Positions 31,208-41,639 of a stretch of DNA of 64,000 nt are shown one piece after another. The translations under genes and the position numbers were made by a program. Under the pieces are notes generated by a model. The model was given only the letters and a program-made list of their open reading frames with translations. It had not been told where the DNA came from and ran no database searches. Location: NCBI GenBank assembly GCA_964036195.1, contig OZ038453.1:17645206-17709205 (forward strand), read 5' to 3'. The stretch comes from Sphaerolaimus hirsutus. Its lineage: Eukaryota > Nematoda > Chromadorea > Monhysterida > Sphaerolaimidae. The first letter of the stretch is position 1; each line of letters begins with the position of its first letter.

Positions 31208-33156
31208 TAGGGTGTCAAATTTCCGTTTCCGTTTTCCGTTTCCGCCTTTCCGCAGGAAAATTTTTTACCTTTCCGTTTTCCGTTTTCCGGCAGCCGAAAA
31301 ATTTTTACCTTTCCGTTTTCCGTTTTCCGGCAGCCGAAAAAAATTTACCTTTCCGTTTTCCGTTTTCCTGCAGCTGAAATTTTTTTACCTTTCCGTTTCC
31401 GTTTTTCCGGCCCATTTTTCCGTTTTCCGGCTGAAAATTTTTTACCTTTCCATTTCCGTTTTACCAGGCCATTTTTCCATTTTCTGGCTCGATTTTCAGT
31501 TTTCTGGCATTTTTCCATTGTTTTTCCAATCTGTATTTATCTTCAATTGGCTCATCCCATTGTGTTGTTTTTGTCTCTTGGAGCAGCATTGACAACTGGG
31601 ATTTCAGGGTCAGTGAAACAGGTGCTGTGAACCCAATTGAGTCATATGCTGACACCAATAATTTATTCAAGTTTTGTCTGGTTGGTGTTGTGATGCTGTC
31701 AATTTGCAATTTTGGTGTTGATATTGCCAGCATGTCCGTTTGGTGATTTTATTTCATGCCCATTACTGCGACAATTTTATTCACCTTTGGACTCCTGTTG
31801 TTTTCTGCTATTTCATTCATGACTGATCTGGAGTTTGATAGCCATTCCCTCATGTTCATAGAACATTGGTAAAATAAAGCATTGACTTTGTAATATAGTT
31901 CTAAAGCTTCAACTTCATTCGTGACACTCATGATAAAGTTATCAACGTAAATGTTGTTTATTATCATTGCCAACTGGTTTCGTTCCCCTGCGTTTTCTTC
32001 ATATTCATTCATGTTGTTTATTGTCACATTTAAATGGTATTTTATGACTGCTCCCAAAATTGCTGGGCTGCAGACAAGTCCAAACAGTACGCGTTTAAAA
32101 TGAAGTACTATTAAGTTATTTTCAGTTACTGGTTTTGAGGCATCTTTCAGCCAGAAAAATTGTGTGTAGTCTCTAGCTTGGTCATGCAATCCTATTTGCA
32201 AAAATGCCTTTTCAGTGTTGACAATTAATGCTAGATTGCCTGCCCTGAACCTCAGGAGTAGGCCCAGTGCTAATGGTGTTGTAATTGGTTCTTTAAAAAG
32301 GCACTCGTTGAAACTGGGCTTACCTGCCGACCCGTCGTACACGATTCTGCATGATGTCGATTTGCCCGGCGTGATTACTGGCTGGTGTGGCAGGTAATGA
32401 ATGGTTGTCACAGATCTCAATTATTCCCTTTTCTAGTTGGTCGTCCAAAACTTTCCTGTATTGTTTGAATAAGTTTGGATCTTTGTTGAATCTTCTTATC
32501 AGTGATTTAAACCGAGCCAAGGCTTCTGCTTTTCCCGTGGGCAGGTCACTGATACTCTCTTTATACAGCCAGTCAATATAGTTTTGTTTGTTGTTGTCGT
32601 TGAATTTTATGCTATTTATTATCATCTCCTCTGCAATGTCATCATCAATTGCATAGGGGTCATCAGTGATTCCCACTGCTTCTAGACTGTGAAATTGTTG
32701 TAGTGTTTCCTTTCCTATGGCCACTATGGCTACTTTTTGATGATTTTTTGTTGGTTCAGTTTAGCTTGAACTACAAGTGAAGTTACAGGCATGATCCATA
32801 GTTGCAGAATGTACAGCTACCACAATCAAAGCCAAACAGGCAAACCTGCATGCAGGTTTTCCTTCTGCAAATTTGTCTATTACCGTGCTAATTTCACTTT
32901 ATTTTTTTCCGTTTCCGTGAAAATTTTGCTTTCCGTTTTCCGTTTTCCGGCATTTCATTTTTCTGTTTTCCGTTTTCCGGCCGACAATTTTTTTTTACCT
33001 TTCCGTTTTCCGTTTTCCGCTGAGTGAAATTTTTTTACCTTTCCGTTTTCCGTTTTCCGGCAGAAATTTTTTTTTTACCTTTCCGTTTTCCGTTTTCCGT
33101 AAAGTGAAAAAATTTTACCTTTCCGTTTTCCGTAAAAAAATTTTTTTGACACCCTA
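31208..33156. mobile_element. hAT-like element with TTTCCG arrays enclosing BEL/Pao pol sequence, perfect TSD
   Basis: Begins TAGGGTGTCAAA and ends TTTGACACCCTA; GTTCAAAT flanks both sides exactly (31200-31207, 33157-33164). The left arm (31221-31510) and right arm (32905-33140) are arrays of ACCTTTCCGTTTTCCGG words. The arrays run in the same orientation on both sides, so only the 12-bp ends are inverted. The middle is a minus-strand BEL/Pao pol fragment with no LTRs. Confidence 0.9.
31461..32724 (-). pseudogene. BEL/Pao retrotransposon pol fragment (reverse transcriptase), broken
   Basis: Minus-strand segments 32724-about 32400, about 32420-31749 and 31733-31461 read in order the region before the RT (LEKGIIE), the RT core (C-R-I-V-Y-D, E-K-A-F-L-Q-I, Y-V-D-N) and the following S-x-Y-D-S-I-G-F and A-P-V motif of Pao-type proteins. 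It is broken: a frame change near 32400 and a stop at 31749. The first catalytic aspartate position, expected before x-E-K-A-F, reads Asn (codon at 32217-32219), a one-base change from Asp. There are no LTRs, gag, protease or integrase. It cannot be active. The outermost residues at 31461-31510 run into the TTTCCG array. Confidence 0.85.
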
Positions 33157-33164
33157 GTTCAAAT

Positions 33165-33676
33165 ACATTGCCGTATAAATAGCCGATAACACCCAATGTC
33201 AAATGGATCAAAATATTTTTCCATAAGGATTTAAATTGATTGGTTCCGGAACCATTTCAAATGCACATGACTCTCTTTCAACATCGCTGCATGTACACTT
33301 GAAAAATGTCCTGTGAACCTAAATTGAACTAAAATCGAGTTGACACCAACCCGTCAAAATTTTTTGGTGATGTAAAATGTTTGACATGAACTGTTGACGT
33401 AGAATGTGTAAATTTTGACGTAAAATTAATAACTTATTAAATAATAATTATTTTCTTAATTTTTTAGGACATTACACACAATTACTAGAACTATCAAATT
33501 CTATTCAAATTTCAACGCTGTACCTATGTCTATTTTGATGTAATCAATTTAACGACGTCATCATTTCATGTCAAATGCGGCTGAGCTGAGCTGTAATTCC
33601 GGCTATATTGATAGATATTTAGCGGAGCGAAATTAAGTACACGTGTATTTGAAAAACCATTATTATCATGTGCTTG
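33165..33676. other. Unassigned stretch
   Basis: Contains AAATTGAACTAAAATCGAGTTGACACC, cited here by position 33317-33343, which also occurs near 29707-29733, suggesting another dispersed repeat. No gene seen. Confidence 0.4.
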
Positions 33677-34711
33677 CAGAGTTGTACAAATACTGGTATT
33701 TTTAGAAAACGTAAACGTAAATGTAAATACCTTTTCCAAATCAAAAGTATAAATACTAAAACGTAAGGTATTTTTAAAATACCAAGGAATACGTAAAAAA
33801 AAAGCGTAAACGTAAAAATGTTATATGTGTCGTATTTGCCACTGTGCTTTGGAATCGCTGATGTCCATGCAATATCTTCATGTCTTTAGCACTACATGCT
33901 CACCATAATCAACAACATGAGTGAGACAACTATAACAAATGATAATGATCTAACACAAACAGCGATGAGATAAACATAAAAATTGAGCAAAAGTTACACC
34001 TTTTTGTAATGAAATCTGATACATAATTTCCATTCAAATTATTTTGTTCCCAAATTGATTATTTTAGCAAATTTCACAAGCCCATGGCAAAATGGCCACT
34101 CTACAGCCACCGATGTAAGGGGAACAGACAGTAATTCCAGTGCATTGAAACTTTTACAACTGTTTTTAGTCTATTTTGGAAAAACACTCCATCAAATATA
34201 CTTTGAAATCTGCCACACCTATCTGAAGAGAGTACCTGGAATTGTGTTGAATTTTTAATCATAAATATGACATTTCTTTCACTATTTTGTTCATAATTTG
34301 TTGTCAGATTATGACAAAATACAGTTACCTACATTCTCTCTGTGTGGCATCGACTATGGTCAGTAGACAATGGTGACTATGATCGAAGTTTATAATATGT
34401 TTTAGCTATGGTTTGTAATCATCCTAATCCCTGCACTAATGGGATCGCCACATCATTCTGATCATTTTTAGTGCTCGACAATCAAAATCTGTACAGAATT
34501 CATAGAAGTATGCAGTTCCGTCTGAGGGCGCGGCCACTAAGAAGCTACTAAAGATCAGACTTTTTACGTTTTCCCTAGTACCCGGGTATTTTGGTTAGGA
34601 AAACGTAACAAAACGTAATGGTATTTTTGGAAAACGTAAACGTAAACGTAAATATAAGTAACCAAATAACCCGGTATTTCGGGTAAACGTAAATACGTTT
34701 TTCCAACTCTG
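33677..34711. mobile_element. hAT-like element, CAGAGTTGT family, CCCGGG core, perfect TSD
   Basis: Begins CAGAGTTGTACAAATACTGG and ends CGTTTTTCCAACTCTG. TGTGCTTG flanks both sides (33669-33676, 34712-34719). Sub-terminal words are AAACGTAAACGTAAATG and TACCCGGGTATTTTGG. The interior, about 33850-34530, is unrelated AT-rich sequence. Confidence 0.92.
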
Positions 34712-34852
34712 TGTGCTTGTTAGCCTCGTTATGTTTGGATTCGTATATTTTTAGACTTTTTATGATTCATGCAAGTAACCAGAGAAACTCTCTGAAGTGC
34801 GGCTGTAATTTCATCTTTACCCACATGTTTCCGACTCGCAGATCTAGGTACC

Positions 34853-34965
34853 GTATTTCCTCGAAATACCCCCCCCCCCCTTGAATTAACCCCCCTCGAA
34901 ATACCCCCAGGTGTTTTCGAGCTGAGGAAAAATACCCCCCCCCCCTCAAAATACCTCCGTCTGGA
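34853..34965. mobile_element. Half of a TA-flanked CCGTATT element
   Basis: TA-CCGTATTTCCTCGAAATAC then alternating CCCCC and TCGAAATACCCCC blocks with GAGCTGAGGAAAAATA. No matching right end was found nearby. Confidence 0.55.
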
Positions 34966-35790
34966 AAAAGGTACAGCATGTAAAGTCGGCGGACATTTCA
35001 CCCTACAAAATCGGAGAGTTAGAATTTGCTCGTGAATAGAGTGAACAACGAAACTTGTGTCCCACGCGGACGCTAGAAATTGAAAAAGAAAATCATATTA
35101 AAAGAAAAATGGACGTTTCGCTGCGTCCGTGCGTGCCACGCCCTAGTTATCTACATTTTCAACGTTACTCGTAAAGAATTTTACTGTTCAAACTACCGTT
35201 TACCGTTTTACCGTTCAAACTACCGTTTTTGTGTTTATTTTATTTTTCATTCGTTGGCTCCGTTCCAACAGAAGAGAACTTGGCAGCCGGCCAAAATTTC
35301 GAAATCCGCTATTAATATGAATAAAATAGGCTCACAAAATCCAAATAACCATGTATATAAACAAAAATAGCGATTATGAAGGTGCAAATTGGCAAAGCGA
35401 AGCAAATTTTAACGATTTTTAGCTAACTCTCAGTTTTCACTCTCATTTGTATAATACGCAACTGGTAACTGGGATAAGGGCCAAGTTTTCATACGTGACC
35501 CGATCTATTCCAATCGTTAAAATATTGCGTCACAAATCACAATACCTAATGCCGTCATGCACTCTCCACTGGAGAGATTGACGCAAATGTTTGTAGGGCG
35601 ATACGTCTGCCGACTTTATATAAGGTACATGATGTATTTATAGATGTAAACTTGCACCGCAGTGACACAGACTAGTATATGTGTACCTATCTACATTTAT
35701 ATGTCTATATTTCATGTCTGTGTTTATATTTATATATCTTGTGATGTCATCTTTATCACTGTTCTGGGTACGTCAAAGCCCTTTACTACC
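34966..35790. other. Unassigned stretch
   Basis: Contains ACTACCGTTTACCGTTTTACC near 35190-35230 and otherwise no supported exon, RNA gene or element. Confidence 0.4.
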
Positions 35791-35902
35791 ACCCTTTACG
35801 AAAATTTCTGGCGAAATAATAACCCCCCCCCCCGTCGAAATACCCCCCTCAAAATTTTCACTCTGAAAACATATACCCCCTGGGGGTATTTCGAGGAAAT
35901 AC
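35791..35902. mobile_element. Right half of a TA-family CCGTATT element
   Basis: CGAAAATTTCTGGCGAAATAA, then C-rich TCGAAATACCCCC blocks and the end TATTTCGAGGAAATACGG. The ACGAAAATTTCTGGC segment is also inside 4479-4845 and near 53430 and 62515, marking the family interior. Confidence 0.55.
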
Positions 35903-36085
35903 GGTCAATATTTCTGCAAATACAGGAAGTTGATAAAAATTATCTGAATATGTATTGTATCATGTATGAGATATTACCATAGCCCGCCAGAAACTAAAAA
36001 CTGAAAAAAAATTTACAACAGATTACTTTCATTATCAATGAGTTTACGCAAATAATTTTCATGAGAAATTTGAATGAAAATATAC

Positions 36086-36263
36086 CTAGTAACATTCTTT
36101 GAAAACTATTCGCCCAATCACAAATGATGATATTTAGAATGTGAATGTACATTGCATTGGAAAGGATTATAACGTCAACAAATGACTTCTGAAAAACACT
36201 GGTACACAAATAGAAACACAGATTAGTGTTAAACCGGCATGTAAGCCTAGGAGGCAAAAAAAT
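36086..36263 (-). CDS. Candidate chemoreceptor exon (helix 2-like)
   Basis: On the minus strand the acceptor GTTTACAG and the donor GTATAT bound 178 bases, phase 0 to phase 1. The peptide has F-N-T-N-L-C-F-Y-L-C-T-S then a hydrophobic stretch S-F-V-D-V-I-I-L, which loosely parallels F-S-S-T-Y-F-H-L-C-V-S-N-A-V-A-D-I in exon 1 of the receptor at 10463-10792. No companion exons were found, so it may be a receptor pseudogene remnant or a chance match. Confidence 0.3.
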
Positions 36264-36412
36264 CTGTAAACACCAATGGGTTATATTCAGTGTTATCATA
36301 AACTGGTGTCAAATTGGAAAACATGTCAAGTCTAAACTCAGCACCTAAATAGGTCAGCCCTCGATAAATTAATTACCTACATGTGCTCTACAAAAAACTT
36401 AAGGCACCGGAC

Positions 36413-36663
36413 TAGTGATGGAAAAGCGCCAGGACAATGGCGCCAAGCGCCATGGCATTTTCCCGAACAACCGCGGCAAGCACCATGGCGCTTTTTGTTT
36501 TGGCGCTAGCGCCAGCGTCAGGCTTTTTGTTTCTGGCATCACACTAAAAAAATGCCAAACGCCAAAAGCGCATTGATGCTTTTCATGGGTGTGGTGCCAA
36601 GCGCCAAAACCATTATGGCGCTTTTTGCTTTGGCGCCAGCGCCATGGCGCTTTTCCATCACTA
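36413..36663. mobile_element. hAT-like MITE, GGCGCC/GGCGCT type
   Basis: Begins TAGTGATGGAAAAGCGCC and ends GGCGCTTTTCCATCACTA. Flanks CACCGGAC and CACCCGAG match at 6 of 8. The interior is degenerate GGCGCT, AAAAAGCGCC and similar words. Confidence 0.78.
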
Positions 36664-36921
36664 CACCCGAGAGTACAAAACGCAATTTCATTGCGCGGTC
36701 GGGAGGTCACTGTCAGGTGTAGGGCATATTTACGCGCAGTTTCTCGGACAGATAAATGATTAAAAACGCAAAAAAGTAAAAGAAAAATGCAATTGAGGAA
36801 AAATAAAGAATAAACAGATTAACCAATTTACGCCAGTGAAAAATGACACTTTACAAGAAAAGATTACCATTAAACTACTAATGTAATTACTACTCATCTG
36901 TTTTTACAGGTTCAGGCTGAC

Positions 36922-37960
36922 CAGTGGGCTCAAAACACATTTTTTTTAACTCAAGTTCGAGTCAGAACCCAAAAATTTGTCAGGTCGAGCTGGTGAGTCG
37001 AGTGAGGCGTGTCAGTAAAAATCGAGTCTCAACTCGATTTTGAATTGAGTCAGGCAAAAACGTCGAGTGTCGAGTCAGGGCCATATTTTTCCAGTTGAGT
37101 CAGTCAAATCGAGTCAGCACTAGGGTTCAAACGGGACCAGTTTTTCGGACCAGGACCAGGACCAGAAATTTTCTAATGTCGGGACCGGGACCGGGACTGC
37201 CTTTTTTCAATTGTCGTGACCGGGACCGGGACTGGGATTTGCCGAATCATGTGCTGGGACCGCAGTCTCGTTTGAACCCATGTTGGTACGTAATATGCAG
37301 CCAATGTTGTCCCACACACCTCCACTGTGTGAAGGAACACTCTAAATGTATGAGCCTTTTCTTATAACATTATTCAAGCACTATTCCATTCCCATCTTCA
37401 CTTGAAGTTGTGAATATTTGATGAAAAGCAATGTATTTATGTACCAAGTTCGAAACGACATTTGTAAAATGGATTTTTTTGGCAGAAATCACCACTTATG
37501 ATACTACAACATGGCTCCACAGCCATTATATTGCTATATAAATATATGACATCATAAGATACTGCTATTTGTCTGACATATTTACGTGTATATGTTGACA
37601 ACATTGTAACTATATTTGGGAGCCTTTGAAAAAACATTTTATTTAAAAAACAACATAATTATTTAAATCCAGGTCATTGAAAAATACGTTTTTACCATGC
37701 CTTGTCGGGACCGCTATAAAATTCCGAGACCGGGACCACGATGACGGGGTCGGACGGGGACTGGGACTGGCTTTTTTAAATTGTTGGTACCGGGACCGGA
37801 ACTGGGGTGTCGGGACCGGGACCGGGACCGCCCCAGTCCTGACTTTTGGCCGAACCATGTACCGGGACCGCGGTCCCATTTGAACCCTAGTCAGCACCCA
37901 ATTTTATCCTTGAGTCATGAGTTGACTTGAGTCAAGTTGAGTCAAGTTTGAACCCGACTG
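36922..37960. mobile_element. hAT-like element with GAGTCA/GAGTCG words, host of a second element
   Basis: Left end CAGTGGGCTCAAAACAC and right end, as complement, CAGTCGGGTTCAAAC. Arms of TCGAGTCAGTCAAATCGAGTC-like words lie at 36955-37120 and 37898-37945. Interrupted by the complete element 37121-37889. No convincing outer 8-bp duplication. Confidence 0.65.
37121..37889. mobile_element. hAT-like element with GGGACC arrays, perfect TSD, nested
   Basis: Begins TAGGGTTCAAACGGGACC and ends GGTCCCATTTGAACCCTA. GTCAGCAC flanks both sides (37113-37120, 37890-37897). Both arms are packed with GGGACC and CCGGGACCGGGA words. The centre shares GGGAGCCTTTGAAAAAAC and TATAATGGCTGTGGAGCC (as complement) with 16417-17067. 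Confidence 0.93.
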
Positions 37961-38113
37961 ACCACACTGCAGGTGTGACTCTATACAGAGAATGGCTACC
38001 GTAATGTGGTGAATAATGTCATGTGATTACCAATGCATCAAATCAACCAAATATGAAACCATTTAACCGTCCTAAACAAGCAGTCATTCAAGCTGACAAA
38101 AATGGCTCAATTA

Positions 38114-38974
38114 CCATATTTCTACATGTAAAACCAGGGCATTATACAAAATTGAAATACTTTTCAGCAACACTTTTAAAATTTGTTTAACACCCGAGTG
38201 TTAGGTCATTGGGGGGTGTTATACATGGAAAGTTTATTAAAATGGTATTTATGACTTTATACATTAATATGGTAACAATAGCACTTTATAAACATTAAGC
38301 CAGAGTTACAGCATAATGATAAATAGAAGGTGATCCGACAAATAAAATGTCACCGATAAATCCATTATTTTTATTTTTTCAAGTTTTTTAGTGAAAATAA
38401 ATGTTCAATACTCGAATTAGAATGAACATTTTTCATATGGGAGGTGTTAAGTTCGAATTTGAATGAAAAACATTTGATGAAAAATGGTCTACCGACAAAT
38501 CAATTTCACGGTGATGCCGTAAAATCAATTTGTCAGTGGTCATTGCATGAAATGGCCACCGACAATTTGATTTTTGGGCATCACCGTGAAATGGAATTGT
38601 TGGTGGACCACTTTTCATCAAATGTTTTTCATTCAAATTCGAACTTAACATCTCCCATATGAAAATTTTTTTATTCTAATTCGAGTATTGAACATTTATT
38701 TTCACTAAAAAACTTGAAAACCCAATGGCGTCATTTGGAAACAGAGCTCCAGAAACCAAGAGAACTGCAGAAAATGGGCACAAAGCACCAGGGACACCAT
38801 GATGACATTCGGAAAGGGAGCACCAGAGTACTGTCTGGAAATACAGCCTCAGGTATGGGAAACAGTTCAATTTGAGCATGTTTTTTGCAACATAACATAG
38901 CACCCTGGGGTGACATAAACCTGTGTAACACCCCAGGTGTTATGCACAGGGGTCTTTTAAACAGAGAAATATGG
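38114..38974. mobile_element. TA-flanked CCATATT element, GTGTTATxC type
   Basis: TA-CCATATTTCTACATGTA and AGAGAAATATGG-TA. Words CACCCxxGTGTTATAC and CAGGGGTCTTTTAAAC take the place of the CGAAATACCCC words of other copies. A large foldback (38377-38718) lies inside. Confidence 0.65.
38377..38718. mobile_element. Foldback nested in a TA-family element
   Basis: Arms begin TTCAAGTTTTTTAGTGAAAA and mirror at 38699-38718; they also include TATGGGAGGTGTTAAG and its complement and CATCACCGTGAAATGG. The centre is near 38548. No coding. Confidence 0.75.
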
Positions 38975-39328
38975 TAAATAAATATTTACATGCATAATGA
39001 AGCATCTGTTGCACACAAAAAGTTGCCATCCATGAGTGTCATTGGATTAGCTAGCTAATGACTTTGATATGCTGCTAACATGTGTGCAGTCACTAGAGCT
39101 ACATTGGACGCAATTTGTTTATACTACCTACATCTAGGGTTCAAACGGGATTGACTTTTCGGGATCGGGATCGGGATTCACTTTTTGAGATTTCGGGATC
39201 GGGATTGGGATCGGGATTGGGGTTTCGGGATCGGGATCGGGATTGGTTTTTTGAGATTTCGGGATTGGGATCGGGATCGGGATTGGCCGGGATTGGGGTC
39301 ACGGGATCGGGATCAGGCTGTCCGGGAG

Positions 39329-39605
39329 GGGCACATACAAACTGGGGTACACTGGGCACATACAAATTTGCATGTGCCCAAACTTGGAAACATACATTTC
39401 GTTTTCAGTTTGTATGTGCCCAAACTACCGGGCACATGCATGTTTGTATGTGCCCGCGGCTGGGCACATGCACGCGCGCTCGCGCGTGTATGTTTCCAAA
39501 ACGCGGGCACATACATTTTTTTAGAAGTCCGTATGTTCCCGTTACTGGGCACATACATAATTCCGAGGTGATTGTATGTTCCCCAGCGCGGGCACATACA
39601 CATTT
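39329..39605. repeat. Spaced palindromic TGTATGTGCCC array, left arm
   Basis: About a dozen half-sites of GGGCACATACA or TGTATGTGCCC arranged mostly as facing pairs around short G/C-rich spacers, each pair able to form a hairpin. Some sites are TGCATG variants. The 168-aa plus-strand frame across it is repetitive and not coding. Confidence 0.85.
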
Positions 39606-40129
39606 GAAAAGACATTTTTAGATTAAGTAAAAAAAACTGGGATATCAGCCCTGCGCGCATCAATTCACTATCACATCGCTATCGCAAAAACCGTGACCTT
39701 AAAAAAATGAAGGGCGGGACCTATTCTACCTACCTAGATGTAATTTCCCTGCTCAATTTTTGAAATAGTTTGAAATTTTAGTTATCGACTGTTAAAAGTG
39801 GACGCTTCATGTATTTATCACCGCTGTAGTTAATATTCATTTCACACAGGATAAGGGGTGGCTCAGTTAATTTTACACTTAGCGCATTAAAGCGTGTTAT
39901 CAATGTACTCGGCAGACATCACACTTAGTATGGAAACCTACCATCACTGATCTGATAACTGAACCAACGTCATGAACCAAAAATTATACAGTTTTCATCA
40001 AAATATTTAGTTTTTGCACTGGAATTGTTAATTACAAAATTTATCAGAACTGTGCATACTCTAGGTGCAAATTGAGGTGGTGTAATAGACTCCATGGCAC
40101 ATTCGTAGGTTGCGCATGCAGGTTGCAAT

Positions 40130-40548
40130 TAGTGTTGGACATTTCAAAATTTTCGGTTCCGGTTCTCGTTCTCTATTGGAAAAATCGGTATCACCCAATT
40201 TTCATAAATGAGCATTGAAATTATCGGATTTATGTGGATAGCAAAGTTGTAAAAATAGCCATACTTTTTCCAAAGTATTTAGTTATTTACTTACCCTCTG
40301 AGTACAGATAAGAATACTTTTTTAATTTTTCGAAGTAAATGTGAGTAAAATAGTATTTTCCCAGAGAACATAGAAGTGAGTACTTTTGTGAGTGAGTTTC
40401 AAGCTAGGCTCCGGTATTATGTTTGAATACCTATAGGATCTGGTTCACATATTTGAGTTTTGAGTTTCGGTTCCGGTTGATGTTTCTCGGTCTCAATTAT
40501 CACGATTTGACTCGGTTCAGTTCGGGTCAGTGTGGTTTACCAACCCTA
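40130..40548. mobile_element. hAT-like end pair with GGTTCCGGTTC words
   Basis: Left TAGTGTTGGACATTTC followed by TCGGTTCCGGTTCTCG; right GTTTACCAACCCTA. Words GGTTCCGGTT and TCGGTTCAGTTCGGG lie near both ends. The flanking 8-mers do not match. A related right end (GGAACCAAAAATTTTGATA, then ACTCTA) is at about 43735-43955. Confidence 0.5.
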
Positions 40549-41376
40549 GCATTATAGAATGTTTTATCTGAGGCTTTACGTTCAAATGTGCATAGCAATA
40601 TTGATTCCTTTGCAACATTGCGGCATGTGCCCTTGAAAATTGTTCTGTGATCGAAATTGAGCGAAAATTTAGTTGACATTTTGAAAATTCATTAAGTCAA
40701 CATTTTGAAAATTCATTAAGTCAACAAGTCAAGTTTATAATGATGCATGTGAGGTTTCACATTTTAGGGAGTTTTTACAGCGCGCAATTATGTCAATTTG
40801 TGTCTACCATCTTTGAAAATATGAAATAGTTTACCGCCAAAAATACCATGTATAATTATCTAATTATAAATGACATAGGTAATCACTAGCGTGCGCGAAG
40901 CCATTGGACTAATTACTTTACCAACAAACTTTATGCAATTGAATCATGGAGCGCGTTATTTCCTAGCCTATGTAGATACTCCGTGGCGCGAGTGGTGTAG
41001 GTGGGATATGCTGTGTAGGCTTGCAATCATTTAGACATCTGATTTGTTGCTTGCTATTTTATTGCGCAATTTCTCAATCTACCCAGTTTGAAATATACAG
41101 CGTGTATCTATCCTGAATTTGGTCCCAATTGCCGCGATAATGCATAAAAATTAGTATGGAAAACTACCCCTGATAGAAAAATCCAAAATGATAATGATAT
41201 CCAAAAAATGATAGAAAAATATGATGTGCTCAAACAAAGCAGCAAAAATAAGGAAAATTGCAAACGAAATAACGCGGAAAAATGGGATAAATGCGCGGAG
41301 CAACTGCACCTGTGTTTGCTTATTCTCGGCACTCGACCCAGTTATAGACAAGTGTCATACAAGAGTCACATATACA

Positions 41377-41626
41377 TATACTCGACGTACATGATACTCT
41401 GCCCTCGCACTGATTTATGTCTCTTGTTGGAAAGGTGCCAATGATTTTTTAATCATGCGATTTCCGTTAAAAGATGACAAAAAATCATCGATGTGAATAT
41501 GTTAATGAATACCATTATAACAACAATCAATTTTGTCATCTTTTTATGAAACTCGCACGCGTTAACCATCGTTGGCACACTTCCAGCGGGAACCACGCGT
41601 GCAAGGTGTAAGGTAACCGGAGTATA
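41377..41626. repeat. 250-bp dispersed repeat
   Basis: Closely matches 2895-3145 along its whole length (TGATACTCTGCCCTCGCACT, ATTTATGTCTC, TTTTGTCATCTTTTTATG, CGTTGGCACACTTCCAGCGG, ACCACGCGTGCA). The ends carry TATACTC and its complement. Confidence 0.7.
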
Positions 41627-41639
41627 TTTACATCACTTT

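Noticed and set aside
34055-34258. 67-aa plus-strand frame inside 33677-34711 as a captured exon
   Set aside because: An acceptor-like TTTTAG precedes it but the peptide has no recognisable features and the donor is weak.
36922-37960. Eight-base duplication around the outer GAGTCA-type element
   Set aside because: Left AGGCTGAC and right ACCACACT do not match, so no duplication is claimed.
39329-39605. Regularly spaced palindromes resembling a CRISPR array
   Set aside because: Half-sites are inverted pairs inside a transposon arm with variable spacing, in a eukaryotic sequence; a mirrored copy is at the other end of the same element.
39115-39621. 168-aa open frame with Arg-Asp and Cys-Pro repeats
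   Set aside because: Direct translation of GGGATC and TGTATGTGCCC arrays in the element arm; the opposite strand and other frames are equally open.
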